From an uncultured Oribacterium sp. (GTDB lineage: Bacteria > Bacillota > Clostridia > Lachnospirales > Lachnospiraceae), in assembly GCA_946413525.1 (NCBI GenBank), contig CAMKKZ010000009.1, positions 1 through 64,000 of the forward strand: DNA of 64,000 bases. Direction: 5' to 3'. Position numbers and translations under genes: made by a program. Below the pieces are notes generated by a model. The model worked only from the letters and a program-made list of their open reading frames with translations, had not been told where the DNA came from and ran no database searches. Of the stretch, positions 18,092 to 26,864 are shown piece by piece (within the stretch, counting starts at the first letter, position 1; each line of letters starts with the position of its first letter).

Positions 18092-19750
18092 ATGCAAGCA
18101 GATCAGATTATTAAAAACGCAAAAATCTTCACCGCGGACAAGGAGCATCCGAAGGCCTCTGCCCTTGCGGTGAAGAACGGCAAATTCGTCTATGTGGGTG
18201 ACGAATCCGGCCTGTCGGAATATGATGGGCCTGTCACTGACCTCGCTGGAAAATTCATTATGCCCGGCATCATCGACAGCCATGTCCACGTGACCATGGG
18301 AGCCGGATATGATTTAGTAGGCGAAGTCGGAGAAATGCTTCTTTGCAAGAGCAAAGAGGAAGCCCTGGATATTATATCGGACTATATCAGGAAAAATCCC
18401 GGCAAGGATCGTTATCGCTTCATGCTGGATAAAAAGCATTTGAAGGGGAATAATATCACGAAGGAAGATTTGGATCTGATCTGCCCGGATGGGGAGCTGC
18501 AGATTCAGGAAGCGCAGGGACACAGTATCTGGGTGAATTCCAATATCTTAAAGAAGCATGGCATCACAGACGAGATCAAGGATCCGGTGCCGGGCTTAAG
18601 CTTTTATGTGCGTAAGGACGGGCACGTAACCGGAGAAATGAGCGAGGGCGCGACGGAGCTGCCTATCATCCTCGACAGCGCAATGGATAAGTCGGATTCG
18701 CAGATCGATGCCGCGCTTCAGCGCTGGATCGATTATTCTGTCAGTGTCGGCGTGACAGGGGTCTTTGACGCTGGTATCCCTGGTTTTCCTGAATTTCATG
18801 AGCGCGTTTACTCCCGCCTGCGTGAGCTGGATCGGCAAGGAAAACTTCCCATCTATGTCGATGGCTGCTATGTGATCTCAGCGGCCTGGGAGGCGGAAGA
18901 AGGCATCAGGGAACTGAAGCGTCTTCAAAAAGAATATAATACAGAGCACATGAGGATCCATACCCTGAAGCTTTTCATGGACGGCACCTTGAAGCTCCAT
19001 TCCGGGGCCATGGTCACGCCTTATGCGGACAACGGGGAATTAGGATGCAATGCCATGAACCTTGAGGAGGTCGTGGCACTTCTGAAGGAGCTGAATAAAG
19101 AGGGTCTGGATTTTCACGTGCATACTGTCGGTGAAGCCTCATCCCGCCTGGTGCTGGATGGCGTGGAACAGGTCAGAAAAGAGCTTGGAAATGATTTCCG
19201 CATCAGGGTCGTTTGCGCCCACCTGCAGATCCAGGATACTGCGGATCTCACTCGTTTTGCTCCTTTGGGAGTGATTGCGAATTTTACGCCCTGGTGGCAC
19301 AGCGATGATGTCAATTTGTATAAGTATCTCTTTGGTGAGGAACGCGGCCAGAATATGTATCGCTGCAAATCAGTCTGGGACAGCGGGGCCCTGGTTACAT
19401 GGTCCAGCGATACTATCGCTTATATGGATTTTGCGAGCTGGAACCCTTATCTTGGCATGGAGGTCGGAATGACCCGCTTTGTTACCGAAAAAACAAAAAT
19501 CAGCACTAGCGAGAAACGTGCAGATATATTCCCTCCGGCAGATCAGAGGATGAGCATTGAAGAAATGCTTCTGGGATATACAATCAACGGGGCGAAGCAG
19601 CTCGGTATCGAAAAGGCCAGGGGTTCCATCGAGGTCGGCAAGGACGCGGACTTCCTGGTATTTGATAAAGACCTCCTCACCGCAGAGCACCAGGGCTTCA
19701 GTCACAACATGCCGAAGGACGTATATTTCAGTGGAAAGAAGGTAAATTAA
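18092..19750 (+). CDS. amidohydrolase family 3 (YtcJ-like)
   Basis: A 552-aa metal-dependent hydrolase: N-terminal beta sandwich (IIKNAKIFTADKEHPKASAL, VYVGDESG), the metal-binding DSHVHV near residue 61, a helical lid region, KLFMDGTLKLHSGAMV, a later LDFHVHTVGEAS and the C-terminal SIEVGKDADFLVFDKD. These are typical of YtcJ-type amidohydrolases, which hydrolyse N-acyl or cyclic amide substrates that are rarely known. Start at 18092 has AAAGGA seven bases upstream. It appears monocistronic, between a terminator-like hairpin and a structured repeat. Confidence 0.9.
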   Translation: MQADQIIKNAKIFTADKEHPKASALAVKNGKFVYVGDESGLSEYDGPVTDLAGKFIMPGIIDSHVHVTMGAGYDLVGEVGEMLLCKSKEEALDIISDYIRKNPGKDRYRFMLDKKHLKGNNITKEDLDLICPDGELQIQEAQGHSIWVNSNILKKHGITDEIKDPVPGLSFYVRKDGHVTGEMSEGATELPIILDSAMDKSDSQIDAALQRWIDYSVSVGVTGVFDAGIPGFPEFHERVYSRLRELDRQGKLPIYVDGCYVISAAWEAEEGIRELKRLQKEYNTEHMRIHTLKLFMDGTLKLHSGAMVTPYADNGELGCNAMNLEEVVALLKELNKEGLDFHVHTVGEASSRLVLDGVEQVRKELGNDFRIRVVCAHLQIQDTADLTRFAPLGVIANFTPWWHSDDVNLYKYLFGEERGQNMYRCKSVWDSGALVTWSSDTIAYMDFASWNPYLGMEVGMTRFVTEKTKISTSEKRADIFPPADQRMSIEEMLLGYTINGAKQLGIEKARGSIEVGKDADFLVFDKDLLTAEHQGFSHNMPKDVYFSGKKVN

Positions 19751-19753
19751 ATC

Positions 19754-19875
19754 TTCATACCTTGACTTGATACCGCAGGCCTTTCATACTTTGACTTGAT
19801 GCCGCAGGCGTTGAGTCCCATTTGTGCCTGGCCAGCGGCACAAATGAAGTATGAAAAGCTTGCTTTTCATACTTA
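19754..19875. repeat. three-arm structured repeat, copy A
   Basis: Outer stem TTCATACTT/AAGTATGAA encloses two hairpins: GACTTGATGCC-gca-GGCGTTGAGTC and ATTTGTG...CACAAAT. The right arm can alternatively pair in AAGTATGAAAAGC-tt-GCTTTTCATACTT. A partial unit precedes it. Confidence 0.85.
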
Positions 19876-19994
19876 TTTCTTGCGAAACATCTTTCTTGCG
19901 GAACAGCCGGAAATGTGTTATGCTATTCAATGTATATGGGCTTACCATGTGCAATATTTACCGGATAGGACGAATCCGGAGAAAGGAGTAAGGT

Positions 19995-21014
19995 ATGAGT
20001 TTGTCAATAGATTCAAATTTGTATTCCATGCTGTCTTATGGCGGCACCGCCAGGTCAGCCGCCACCATGATGTACAAGCTGCAGAACCTGACAGACCTCG
20101 GCTCGGATTCCTATGCCGCGAATATGACTGGGACCGGTTCTGCCGGGAAGACCTCCGGGGCAGACGCTTCCGCCACCAGCTTCCTGACGAGCTACAAATA
20201 CCAGTCACTGCTGCTGGAAGACTCCGCGAAATCGCTTCTTGCTGACAATGCCGAAGGCGTCTTCAGACAGTACACCCTTGGTTCCGAGGATGAATCGGTT
20301 GCCACAGCCAGCCTGAAAAACCTGACCGAAGGCCGGGAATTTGAGGTTAATGTCCTGAATCTGGCATCGGATACTGAGGATGCCCGTTTTGAGATCACCG
20401 AAAACGGCAAGACCACGGCTTATACATCCAAAAGCAATACTGCCACGCTGGAAGACGGCAACCTGACCATCAACCTGAACAAGGCCGGCAGCACGAAGGT
20501 CTATACGGGCGTTGACGAGGACAAAATCGTTTCCGCCATGAAGAACCTGGTCACCGACTTCAACCGGGTGTACGGCACTCTTTCCAGGAATGCCGGCATG
20601 GGTTCCTCGATGGCGAATCAGTATCAGAATTTTTCGACCGTGCTGACGGACAAATCCCTCAGCAAGCTGGGGCTGTCCTACAACTCAGGCGGGCTCAGGC
20701 TGGACGAGGAAGCTTTCAAAAAGCAACTGGAAACAGATTACGAGGGAACGATGAATCTGGTCGGCGGACAGAATGGCCTTGCGACCCAGATTGCATCTAA
20801 GGCGAGTTCCGCCCTCTCAGACTCGGTGTCCGACATCATGAGCAATGCCGTGAATCAGAATAATGCTTCCGGCAGCCTGAACAGCGCGAACATCTCGGAG
20901 AACCTGACGACGGCCTATGGCCAGTCTGTCTACCAGTATATGTTCGGGCTCTCCAAGCTCAGCTCTGTCAACAGCTACTATACGATTGGTTCACTCCTGA
21001 ACACCCTTGCCTGA
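19995..21014 (+). CDS. FliD-like (flagellar cap-like) protein
   Basis: A 339-aa protein rich in Ser, Asn and Ala with no signal peptide. The stretch FEVNVLNLASDTEDARFEI and the C-terminal FNRVYGTLSRNAG...LSKLGLSYNSGGLRLDEEAF...YEGTMNLVGG resemble the FliD_N and FliD_C regions of filament cap proteins, including the pattern 'Lgi..dsgGLrlDe..F...l'. It is shorter than usual FliD and lacks flagellar neighbours in the window, so it may be a degenerate or repurposed relative. AAAGGAG lies six bases before the ATG. Confidence 0.65.
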   Translation: MSLSIDSNLYSMLSYGGTARSAATMMYKLQNLTDLGSDSYAANMTGTGSAGKTSGADASATSFLTSYKYQSLLLEDSAKSLLADNAEGVFRQYTLGSEDESVATASLKNLTEGREFEVNVLNLASDTEDARFEITENGKTTAYTSKSNTATLEDGNLTINLNKAGSTKVYTGVDEDKIVSAMKNLVTDFNRVYGTLSRNAGMGSSMANQYQNFSTVLTDKSLSKLGLSYNSGGLRLDEEAFKKQLETDYEGTMNLVGGQNGLATQIASKASSALSDSVSDIMSNAVNQNNASGSLNSANISENLTTAYGQSVYQYMFGLSKLSSVNSYYTIGSLLNTLA

Positions 21015-21121
21015 TCCCGAAGGAGCGGGGCATGGCCACAAAATGCTTTTGACTTTATTACCAACTTAATTTACTTTATTTTTGAATCGTGCGGGGGAGG
21101 ATCAAAGCTCCCTCGCATGTT

Positions 21122-21236
21122 TTTACTTGATGCCGCAAACCTTCCATACTTTGACTTAATGCCGCAAGCGTTGAGTCCCATTTGTGTCGCTTCAGTGGCA
21201 CAAATGAAGTATGAAAGGCTTGCCCTTTCATACTTC
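21122..21236. repeat. three-arm structured repeat, copy B
   Basis: Partial unit followed by a full unit from CTTCCATACTTTGACTTAAT to GAAGTATGAAAGGC and the alternative hairpin. It cuts into the start of the gene fragment at 21277-21351. Confidence 0.8.
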
Positions 21237-21276
21237 CAGTCATGGGGCCTCGCCCCACAAAGGAGTATGAAAGATT

Positions 21277-21351
21277 CCTTTCATTCAGGATGCGGATGCA
21301 TTCCTCTTCACTGATCTGCTGCCTGATTCTTCTCATTGGTCGGAACATCAT
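21277..21351 (-). pseudogene. 5' fragment resembling a pyridoxamine-phosphate-oxidase-family gene
   Basis: GGAGGTGG lies upstream of ATGATGTTCCGACC. The ~25 codons that follow (MFRPMRRIRQQISEEECIRI) resemble the N-terminus of PNPOx-family flavin proteins of Clostridia. After that, only repeat sequence follows, so the gene is truncated at its 3' side. Confidence 0.5.
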
Positions 21352-21467
21352 ATCTCTACCACCTCCTCATATTATCTCGCTTCCCGGGAGTATCTCCAGT
21401 CTGTCAGGCTCTGCACGGCAGGGCAAAAACAGAGTACGCGCGCCCGGAAAGCAGCCCGGATGGGCAA

Positions 21468-22148
21468 TCATTTTCTCATTCCGTATCTTCTAAGCTCATC
21501 ATGAAAAGCGCGCCTGCGGGAATAGTCCGCTCTATACTGCTGCATAAGACGATCCTTGTATCCCGGCCTTTCGGATTCCTGTACTTCACCCAGCGCAGCG
21601 ATAAATGCCGCGCATTCTCCATAGTAATTTCGGTGATTTGCATTCATGATTGCGGAAACACGGAGGGCTATCCACTGTTCTATTTTCGCTGCCCATAGTT
21701 CGTGAGCATTTTCCGGGAGCGTAATCTGTGATTTCCATTTGTCAAAGCATTCCTGAAAAAGCGCCGAATCAGATGAATTTGAAACAACGTCCGTTCCCGC
21801 ACAGTATCCTTCACAGTCAAAGGAACAGGCATGGACAGCGATTTCTCTCATTGCGATCATCCCGGGACAATTTCCTGAACCGTTATCCAATAACATCAGC
21901 ATGAGAGCAATCCCTTCTTTCATGAAGGTCGATGACCATCCGATACCTTTTCCCGGCTTCATAAACCGCTCTATCATCTCCTGAAACCGGGCATCAAAGA
22001 ACATGAGAGCAGCCAAAGGCTTCTGATCCCATTGGTTTCCGGACGCATAAAATGACGCATATATTGACGCATATATGTCACGCGCCATATCGGTATTCTT
22101 CATGAAGCCAGAAAGTTCGGCAAATAATTTTTTAAATAACACTTGCAT
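21468..22148 (-). CDS. hypothetical protein, 226 aa
   Basis: I do not recognise this family. The reading frame is open upstream across the antisense of the tRNA, so I place the start at MQVLFKKLFAELSGF (22148); no strong ribosome site supports it. The protein has a Cys-rich patch (CSFDCEGYCAG), a NAHELWAAKIEQWIALRVS segment and a basic C-terminus. No signal peptide or membrane helix. It may be genuine because it fills the gap and has normal codon composition, but its 5' end is uncertain. Confidence 0.55.
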   Translation of the reverse strand: MQVLFKKLFAELSGFMKNTDMARDIYASIYASFYASGNQWDQKPLAALMFFDARFQEMIERFMKPGKGIGWSSTFMKEGIALMLMLLDNGSGNCPGMIAMREIAVHACSFDCEGYCAGTDVVSNSSDSALFQECFDKWKSQITLPENAHELWAAKIEQWIALRVSAIMNANHRNYYGECAAFIAALGEVQESERPGYKDRLMQQYRADYSRRRAFHDELRRYGMRK

Positions 22149-22183
22149 TTTGTCATAATGAATGTTAGTATAACTTCTGTTGT

Positions 22184-22267
22184 GCGGGAGTGCTGGAATT
22201 GGCAGACAGGCAAGACTAAGGATCTTGTGCTCGGTAGGGCGTGTGGGTTCAAGTCCCATCTCCCGCA
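22184..22267 (+). tRNA. tRNA-Leu (anticodon AAG)
   Basis: 84-nt class II tRNA: acceptor GCGGGAG/CTCCCGC, D-loop AATTGGCAGA, anticodon stem CAAGA/TCTTG with loop CTAAGGA (anticodon AAG, reading CUU), long variable arm and TTCAAGT T-loop. The 3' CCA is not encoded. An A at position 34 would need deamination to inosine by TadA. Confidence 0.92.
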
Positions 22268-22299
22268 TTTGCAAAAGAAGATAAATATTCCGGTATTTT

Positions 22300-22336
22300 T
22301 AAAAGCGGTTCAGCATAGCTGAATCGCTTTTTTAAT
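22300..22336 (+). terminator. terminator after tRNA-Leu
   Basis: AAAAGCGGTTCAGC / GCTGAATCGCTTTTTT hairpin with T-run 35 bp after the tRNA. A second hairpin, AAATGCTGATT/AATCAGCATTT, follows at 22360-22394. The rest to 22496 contains one 69-bp repeat fragment (22432-22465). Confidence 0.85.
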
Positions 22337-22431
22337 ACCATGACTTCTTTTTTCTAAAGAAATGCTGATTTAATCAGCCAATCAGCATTTCCTTATGATA
22401 AACGCAAAAACGCAGCGGCATCGCATCAGCA

Positions 22432-22465
22432 AGGCTCATCTATCAGAATGGGTTTTTGTCGCACT
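22432..22465 (-). repeat. 69-bp hairpin repeat, fragment
   Basis: CTCATCTATCAGAATGGG end of a unit, following GCGGCATCGCATCAGCAAG, a flank also seen at about 40235 and 46110. Confidence 0.7.
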
Positions 22466-22496
22466 GATTATATCATATACATTAACTCGCGCGTAT

Positions 22497-23678
22497 TTAT
22501 CTCCTTGTAAGGTATACCATTGTGATGTCGTCGGACTGTTCGGCCTCGCCCGCAAATTCATCGATGACCGCATAGAGTTTATCAAGCAGTAACTCGGGAT
22601 CCCCCGCGAGTTCTATATTATCATTAAGCGCTTTTTTCAGTCTTTCCCTTCCGAACAATTCCAGGTCGACAGTATTCGCTTCATTTACGCCGTCGGTGTA
22701 TAAATAAATACCGTCACCGGGTTCAAGCATCATGCTCTGCTCAATATATTCCTCTTCCTCGAATATACCGAAGGCCATGTTTGTCCTGACCTCCGGCGCC
22801 ATAAAGCTTTCTCCCGCCTTGCTGATAAAAGGACTTCCATGCGCAGCATTTATAAATCTCAGTTCATTGGTCTTCAGATCCAGTACGCATAAAAATACCG
22901 TCACAAACATTCCTTCTTCATTCTTATAACAAAGCTGTTCATTTGCCCTGAATGCCACTTCGGACAGCGGCAGCCCCAGGGAGGCATAATTCCTGATATG
23001 AATCTTTGCCATGCTCATAAACATGGCAGCTGGTATGCCTTTCCCCGCAACATCGGCTATAAGAAAGCAAAGATGGGCATCATCAATCATGAACAGATCA
23101 TAAAAATCTCCCCCCATCTCCTTCGCGGGGCGTGTGGAGGCAAAAAGCCTGACTTTTTCAAGATTGTTAAACTCGGTAAAATCATGCTCAAGTATCCCAT
23201 CCTGTATACGGGCGGCAACCGACAGCTCGGCACGCACCCTCTCCTGTTCCTTTACAAGTTTTGCGGTCCGGTTATAAAGCATATTCATAAAAGAGCCGCA
23301 GATCTTTCTGTTCGAGCTGCATATATCTTCAAAAAGCCGCTTTGAAATATTCGCGCAGGTCATATCTGTTAACGCGCGGACTGTGGCTCCTCTGGGCTGT
23401 TCGTTAATAAGGCCGAGTTCCCCGACAAAATCACCCTCTTTCAGAGATGTATTTATCCTCTGTCCGTCTTCCGACAATACTTCACAGCTTCCTGATAGGA
23501 TGATATACATTCCGTCCTCGCAGTCCGCGCCATAAGTCACTATATCCTTTCCCCTGGGGATCGTCACTTCTTCTATAGCCGAAAGAAACTGGCTGACCTC
23601 CTCGGGGATCTCTTTTCCGTCCTCGATCATAAAAAACTTACAGACCGACTGCATTTTTCTTAAGCGTTCAACATCCAT
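22497..23678 (-). CDS. SpoIIE-type PP2C phosphatase with cyclic-nucleotide-binding domain
   Basis: A 393-aa cytosolic signalling protein. Residues about 25-135 form a cNMP-binding (Crp-like) domain: YGADCEDGMYIILSGSCEVL, LKEGDFVGELGLINEQPRGATVRA. A short coiled linker (KEQERVRAELSVAARIQ) leads to a SpoIIE/PP2C domain from residue 165: MGGDFYDLF, CFLIADVAGKGIPAAMFM, NAAHGSPF, LYLYTDG-like IYLYTDGVNEA and SDDITMV, which supply the metal-binding Asp residues. It probably dephosphorylates a Ser/Thr-phosphorylated anti-sigma antagonist in response to ligand. No neighbouring partner is seen. Confidence 0.92.
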   Translation of the reverse strand: MDVERLRKMQSVCKFFMIEDGKEIPEEVSQFLSAIEEVTIPRGKDIVTYGADCEDGMYIILSGSCEVLSEDGQRINTSLKEGDFVGELGLINEQPRGATVRALTDMTCANISKRLFEDICSSNRKICGSFMNMLYNRTAKLVKEQERVRAELSVAARIQDGILEHDFTEFNNLEKVRLFASTRPAKEMGGDFYDLFMIDDAHLCFLIADVAGKGIPAAMFMSMAKIHIRNYASLGLPLSEVAFRANEQLCYKNEEGMFVTVFLCVLDLKTNELRFINAAHGSPFISKAGESFMAPEVRTNMAFGIFEEEEYIEQSMMLEPGDGIYLYTDGVNEANTVDLELFGRERLKKALNDNIELAGDPELLLDKLYAVIDEFAGEAEQSDDITMVYLTRR

Positions 23679-23790
23679 GACAGGCTATACTCCTTGTTAT
23701 GCTCTCCTCAGATAATTACATATCCATTCTACCAAACAGGAGAAGCATATGAAAGCTCATGTAGAAAAAAATTTCATACTCCTGATCAGC

Positions 23791-23970
23791 TTCCATACCT
23801 GACTTAATGCCGCAGGCATTTAGTCCCCATTGAATCCCATTTGTGTCACGTCAGAGGCACAAATGAAGTATGAAAAGCTTGCTTTTCATGCTTTGACTTA
23901 ATGCCGCAGGCATTGAGCCCCCATTGAGTCCTATTTGTGTCGCGTCAGCGGCACAAATGAAGTATGAAAA
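23791..23970. repeat. three-arm structured repeat, two overlapping copies (C1, C2)
   Basis: Two successive units share an arm; both keep the TTCAT(A/G)C / AAGTATGAA outer stem, GACTTAATGCC hairpin and ATTTGTG arm, and lie between the phosphatase start and the end of the kinase-like gene. The 330-bp gap holds no gene. Confidence 0.82.
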
Positions 23971-24008
23971 AGTCGTCACAAATGGAACGTAAATAAACAC
24001 CTGCAGCA

Positions 24009-26171
24009 TCAAGGCAAAGCCTGACGCATTACGCCAGGTGACGCGCCTGCATGGGCTTGAGCTCTTTGCGCGGCCCTTTTTTGCCGGAATGCTTCCACAT
24101 CGGCGGCTCTCACGGACTTTCTCCCGCCTGTTTCCGATCCCTGAAGCTCCTGCAAGCTTATTTTCTTCTTTCCTTCCTGTGCCGCTGTTTTATTCGGGCC
24201 ATCCATAAAGGCACTTCGCATCACTAAAGGCGTATATTTAATCGGTGCCTCCTGGTCCAGGGCAGCCATATTGCGTTCAAAGTTTGCCTGTTCGGCGATG
24301 GCCCGCATTTCTTCATACTTTTCCCACTTTTCCAGGCCTCCCTTTTTGCCTAATGTGGCACGTGTCTCCTCAGCTGCTTCTTCAATGGCCCTGGTCCGGG
24401 AACTATCATACATTTGCTGAGTCCTATCCTTTACGATACGCGGAAGCTTTGTGATCCTTGAAAAATAGTTGTTTTCGGAGGCAAAGGCTTCCAGGGGTAT
24501 TCTCTGCAGCGAGCTTTCATCCGGAACGATCAGAAGCTTGTTTTTCGCATAGGGCAGTTGAAATTCCGGCGTAACTGAAGGGTCATAGGCAAACAGGTTC
24601 GCGGGGTCTGAGAGGTAAGATTTCATTGCCTGCAGCCTCATTATGGCGGAACCGATCTCCGTTTTTTCATAGCCCAAATCTGCCAATTGATGGGACAGGG
24701 CCTGGGGCGTGATCTGCAGTATCGTATCCATTGTAGCGCGCGTCATTACCTTAAAAGAGGCCGGCTTTACAAGCTCGGAATGATTGGCAGGAAGATCACC
24801 GAAGCTCAGATCATTATCAATGCCGATCACGCCGGTGACATTAAGTCTTCCCTGAGGATCCATAGCCGTCTGGTAGATCATATTTCCAAGATGGCGATCC
24901 ACATTCCCGCAGATATAATCCAAAACCTGAAGATCCGCAAGATTTCTTTTCAGGGATCCGGATTCCAGCACTTCCGTAGTAATATCATTGTTATGAAACA
25001 TCGTTGCCAGAGGATCGGAGGGACTCAGCCTGGAAATGTCACTTCCGGTGGCCGTATGCATGAAAACTCCATACCTGGTCTCCGATCCGATATGTATGGC
25101 CATTTTTTCCGCCGGAGCCACCAGCCCTTTCATGCCCATGAGATCCGCGACCCGTGCCACAGCAATGTTCCGGGAAGGAATATCACTATCCTCGGAGATC
25201 CCCCATCCCAGGGAAATCTTAGCGGCTTCCTTTCTGCGCCTGGCTTCCGAAGCCGCCTCACGAAATGCCTCCTGCACCTTCGGATTCTTCAGCCACTGAT
25301 TCAGCCTTTTGGATGAGAATTCCTCGGGCTTCGGGGCCGGAAGGCTTTCAAGGAACTCGCCAATAGATTTCATTGTGGCAGGAGTGTCCTTCCCGGCGGA
25401 TTTCCCGCTGTTACGATGAAACAGCCTTGCAAACCGGCTCTGTTCCTTCTGTTCATTTTTAGGTTGAAAATCCGTATCTTCAAAACGCAAAAGCCTGTCT
25501 ATGAGTTCCCCTCCCCTGCTACTTTCCAGGACAGAGGCCAGGGGCTGCAGATCCGACTCGTTTTTAAGGCGTTTCGAGATTTTGAGGGCAATGCGTTCGC
25601 TGTCTTCAATGGGGGTGCTCTCTGTGAAGAAGCCCTTTTGTTCGGAATCGCTTTTTCGGACAGAGAGGGGCAGACGCTCGCTCATCTTGGCGCCGACTGC
25701 GCCGATGCTGTCCGGCCGCTCTACGACAGCCGTAATGCCGCGGGCTTTCTGCAGCAGGTCTGTCATATTGAGTCCATAGGAGAAAGCAGGGTGATCCTCC
25801 TGAAGGATGCCAAGATCCCGGGAAGCGATGTCATGGATCGCCCGTATGCTGTGCAGCCTCTGCGTGCCGTAGCTGGAGCTGCGCTCACTCCCTTTCCCTT
25901 TCATATAAGCATCACAGGCTTCAACCAAAGCCCCGTACGCTTCCCGGATCCGCCCAAGATCCGTTTTGCTCCCAAGGGCTTTGTCATAGAAAGGGCTGCT
26001 GACGCGATGTAGCATATCAATGGCAGCTATCACCCTTTCATATTTTTTGCTGTCACGATGTCTTCCGGCGTCAATACTCTCCAGCTCCTGGATCGCCTGA
26101 TTCAAATGCCTGTCCCTGGATACAAGGGACGGGCCATCCTGCCTTGTTCGGAGGTCGCTTGCCGTTTTCAT
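24009..26171 (-). CDS. large PI3/4-kinase-like protein (DRHxxN ... DND)
   Basis: A 720-aa protein without signal peptide. Residues about 415-460 read LDYICGNVDRHLGNM and, 25 residues later, GVIGIDNDLSFG. This is the catalytic-loop (D425-R-H-x-x-N430) and metal-binding (IDND) layout of the PI3/4-kinase, actin-fragmin-kinase and HipA-like branch of the kinase fold. The region before it (AVARVADLMGM, KMAIHIGSE) could be the N-lobe. The first 300 residues are helical and polar; the C-terminus is Gln/Ala/Arg-rich. It could be a secreted effector or an internal kinase. Start at 26171 behind AGGAGG. Substrate unknown. Confidence 0.65.
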   Translation of the reverse strand: MKTASDLRTRQDGPSLVSRDRHLNQAIQELESIDAGRHRDSKKYERVIAAIDMLHRVSSPFYDKALGSKTDLGRIREAYGALVEACDAYMKGKGSERSSSYGTQRLHSIRAIHDIASRDLGILQEDHPAFSYGLNMTDLLQKARGITAVVERPDSIGAVGAKMSERLPLSVRKSDSEQKGFFTESTPIEDSERIALKISKRLKNESDLQPLASVLESSRGGELIDRLLRFEDTDFQPKNEQKEQSRFARLFHRNSGKSAGKDTPATMKSIGEFLESLPAPKPEEFSSKRLNQWLKNPKVQEAFREAASEARRRKEAAKISLGWGISEDSDIPSRNIAVARVADLMGMKGLVAPAEKMAIHIGSETRYGVFMHTATGSDISRLSPSDPLATMFHNNDITTEVLESGSLKRNLADLQVLDYICGNVDRHLGNMIYQTAMDPQGRLNVTGVIGIDNDLSFGDLPANHSELVKPASFKVMTRATMDTILQITPQALSHQLADLGYEKTEIGSAIMRLQAMKSYLSDPANLFAYDPSVTPEFQLPYAKNKLLIVPDESSLQRIPLEAFASENNYFSRITKLPRIVKDRTQQMYDSSRTRAIEEAAEETRATLGKKGGLEKWEKYEEMRAIAEQANFERNMAALDQEAPIKYTPLVMRSAFMDGPNKTAAQEGKKKISLQELQGSETGGRKSVRAADVEAFRQKRAAQRAQAHAGASPGVMRQALP

Positions 26172-26236
26172 TTCCTTTTCCTCCTGACTATAATACACAG
26201 CCCGCTATGCACGGCCTGCTATACACTGTCTGTTAT

Positions 26237-26340
26237 TCATATCCCCTTGACGACATACCCGAATGTTTCATCATAGGCGGTGATATCCGGCTTCTCCGGG
26301 CTCTCCGATACAACAAGACCGCCATTGTCAGATTGTGGTA
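26237..26340 (-). pseudogene. possible frameshifted C-terminal tail of the next gene
   Basis: In the frame shifted relative to the 109-aa gene above it, an open stretch reads SQIPQSDNGGLVVSESPEK...ITAYDETFGYVVKGI before TGA. It looks protein-like and could be an original C-terminus lost by an indel, but the paralogue at 28263-28589 lacks such a tail. Confidence 0.3.
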
Positions 26341-26657
26341 TTTGGCTTGTGGCTTGCGGTTCCTGCCTTTTTGTACCGAAGACACAACAGCGTGATCACC
26401 ACGCCCAGCACAAAAGCGATCACCGCCGCCAGAACGTAGCCGCCAGCCTCCTGACTGAGCAGGAACGAGCCATACACCGAACTGCTGTACTCGATGGCCA
26501 CCTTTCCCGGAAGCAGGGCAATCACCAGCACCAGCACAGCAAACAGCGCACCCGCAGCACCGGAGAGTTTCCGGCAGGCGCGGCGATCTCGCCGGATCGA
26601 GACCCGCCTGCTTCGACGCATGATCTCCGAGATCGCTTCTTCCGTCGTGTATTTCAA
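26328..26657 (-). CDS. small two-helix membrane protein, paralogue of the anti-sigma-like protein at 28263
   Basis: A 109-aa protein with a cytosolic N-terminal segment (EEAISEIMRRSRRVSIRRDRR) and two membrane helices (LFAVLVLVIALL; YVLAAVIAFVLGVVITLLCL). It matches the 108-aa protein at 28263-28589 in length, in the E(I/M)MRR start, in the loop with (V/M)xxYGS(F/L)LL and in the last helix GV.(I/V)TLLC. I take TTG at 26657 as the start because GGAGGT lies nine bases upstream and no ATG fits. Role inferred from the paralogue: membrane-bound sigma-factor inhibitor or partner. Confidence 0.6.
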   Translation of the reverse strand: MKYTTEEAISEIMRRSRRVSIRRDRRACRKLSGAAGALFAVLVLVIALLPGKVAIEYSSSVYGSFLLSQEAGGYVLAAVIAFVLGVVITLLCLRYKKAGTASHKPNTTI

Positions 26658-26811
26658 TGTGCCATCACCTCCAAAATAAATCCTTGTTTTGCCCTTCATT
26701 TTGCCCTTCACTATTTAGTTGCAGTTTCCCGCATTTTTACCCACCCTTTTTTAAAAAATTTTGAAATCAGCAATTTGCACAGTATCGCATTAGCATTATA
26801 TCTAAATTTTT

Positions 26812-26846
26812 GTGCAAAAATACCGCTGCCCGTTTGGACAGCGGTA
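26812..26846 (-). terminator. terminator of the sigma/PrsW cluster
   Basis: On the minus strand ACCGCTG-tccaaacggg-CAGCGGT followed by ATTTTTG, 20 bp after the restored PrsW stop. Confidence 0.8.
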
Positions 26847-26864
26847 AATATGTACGGAATAGCC

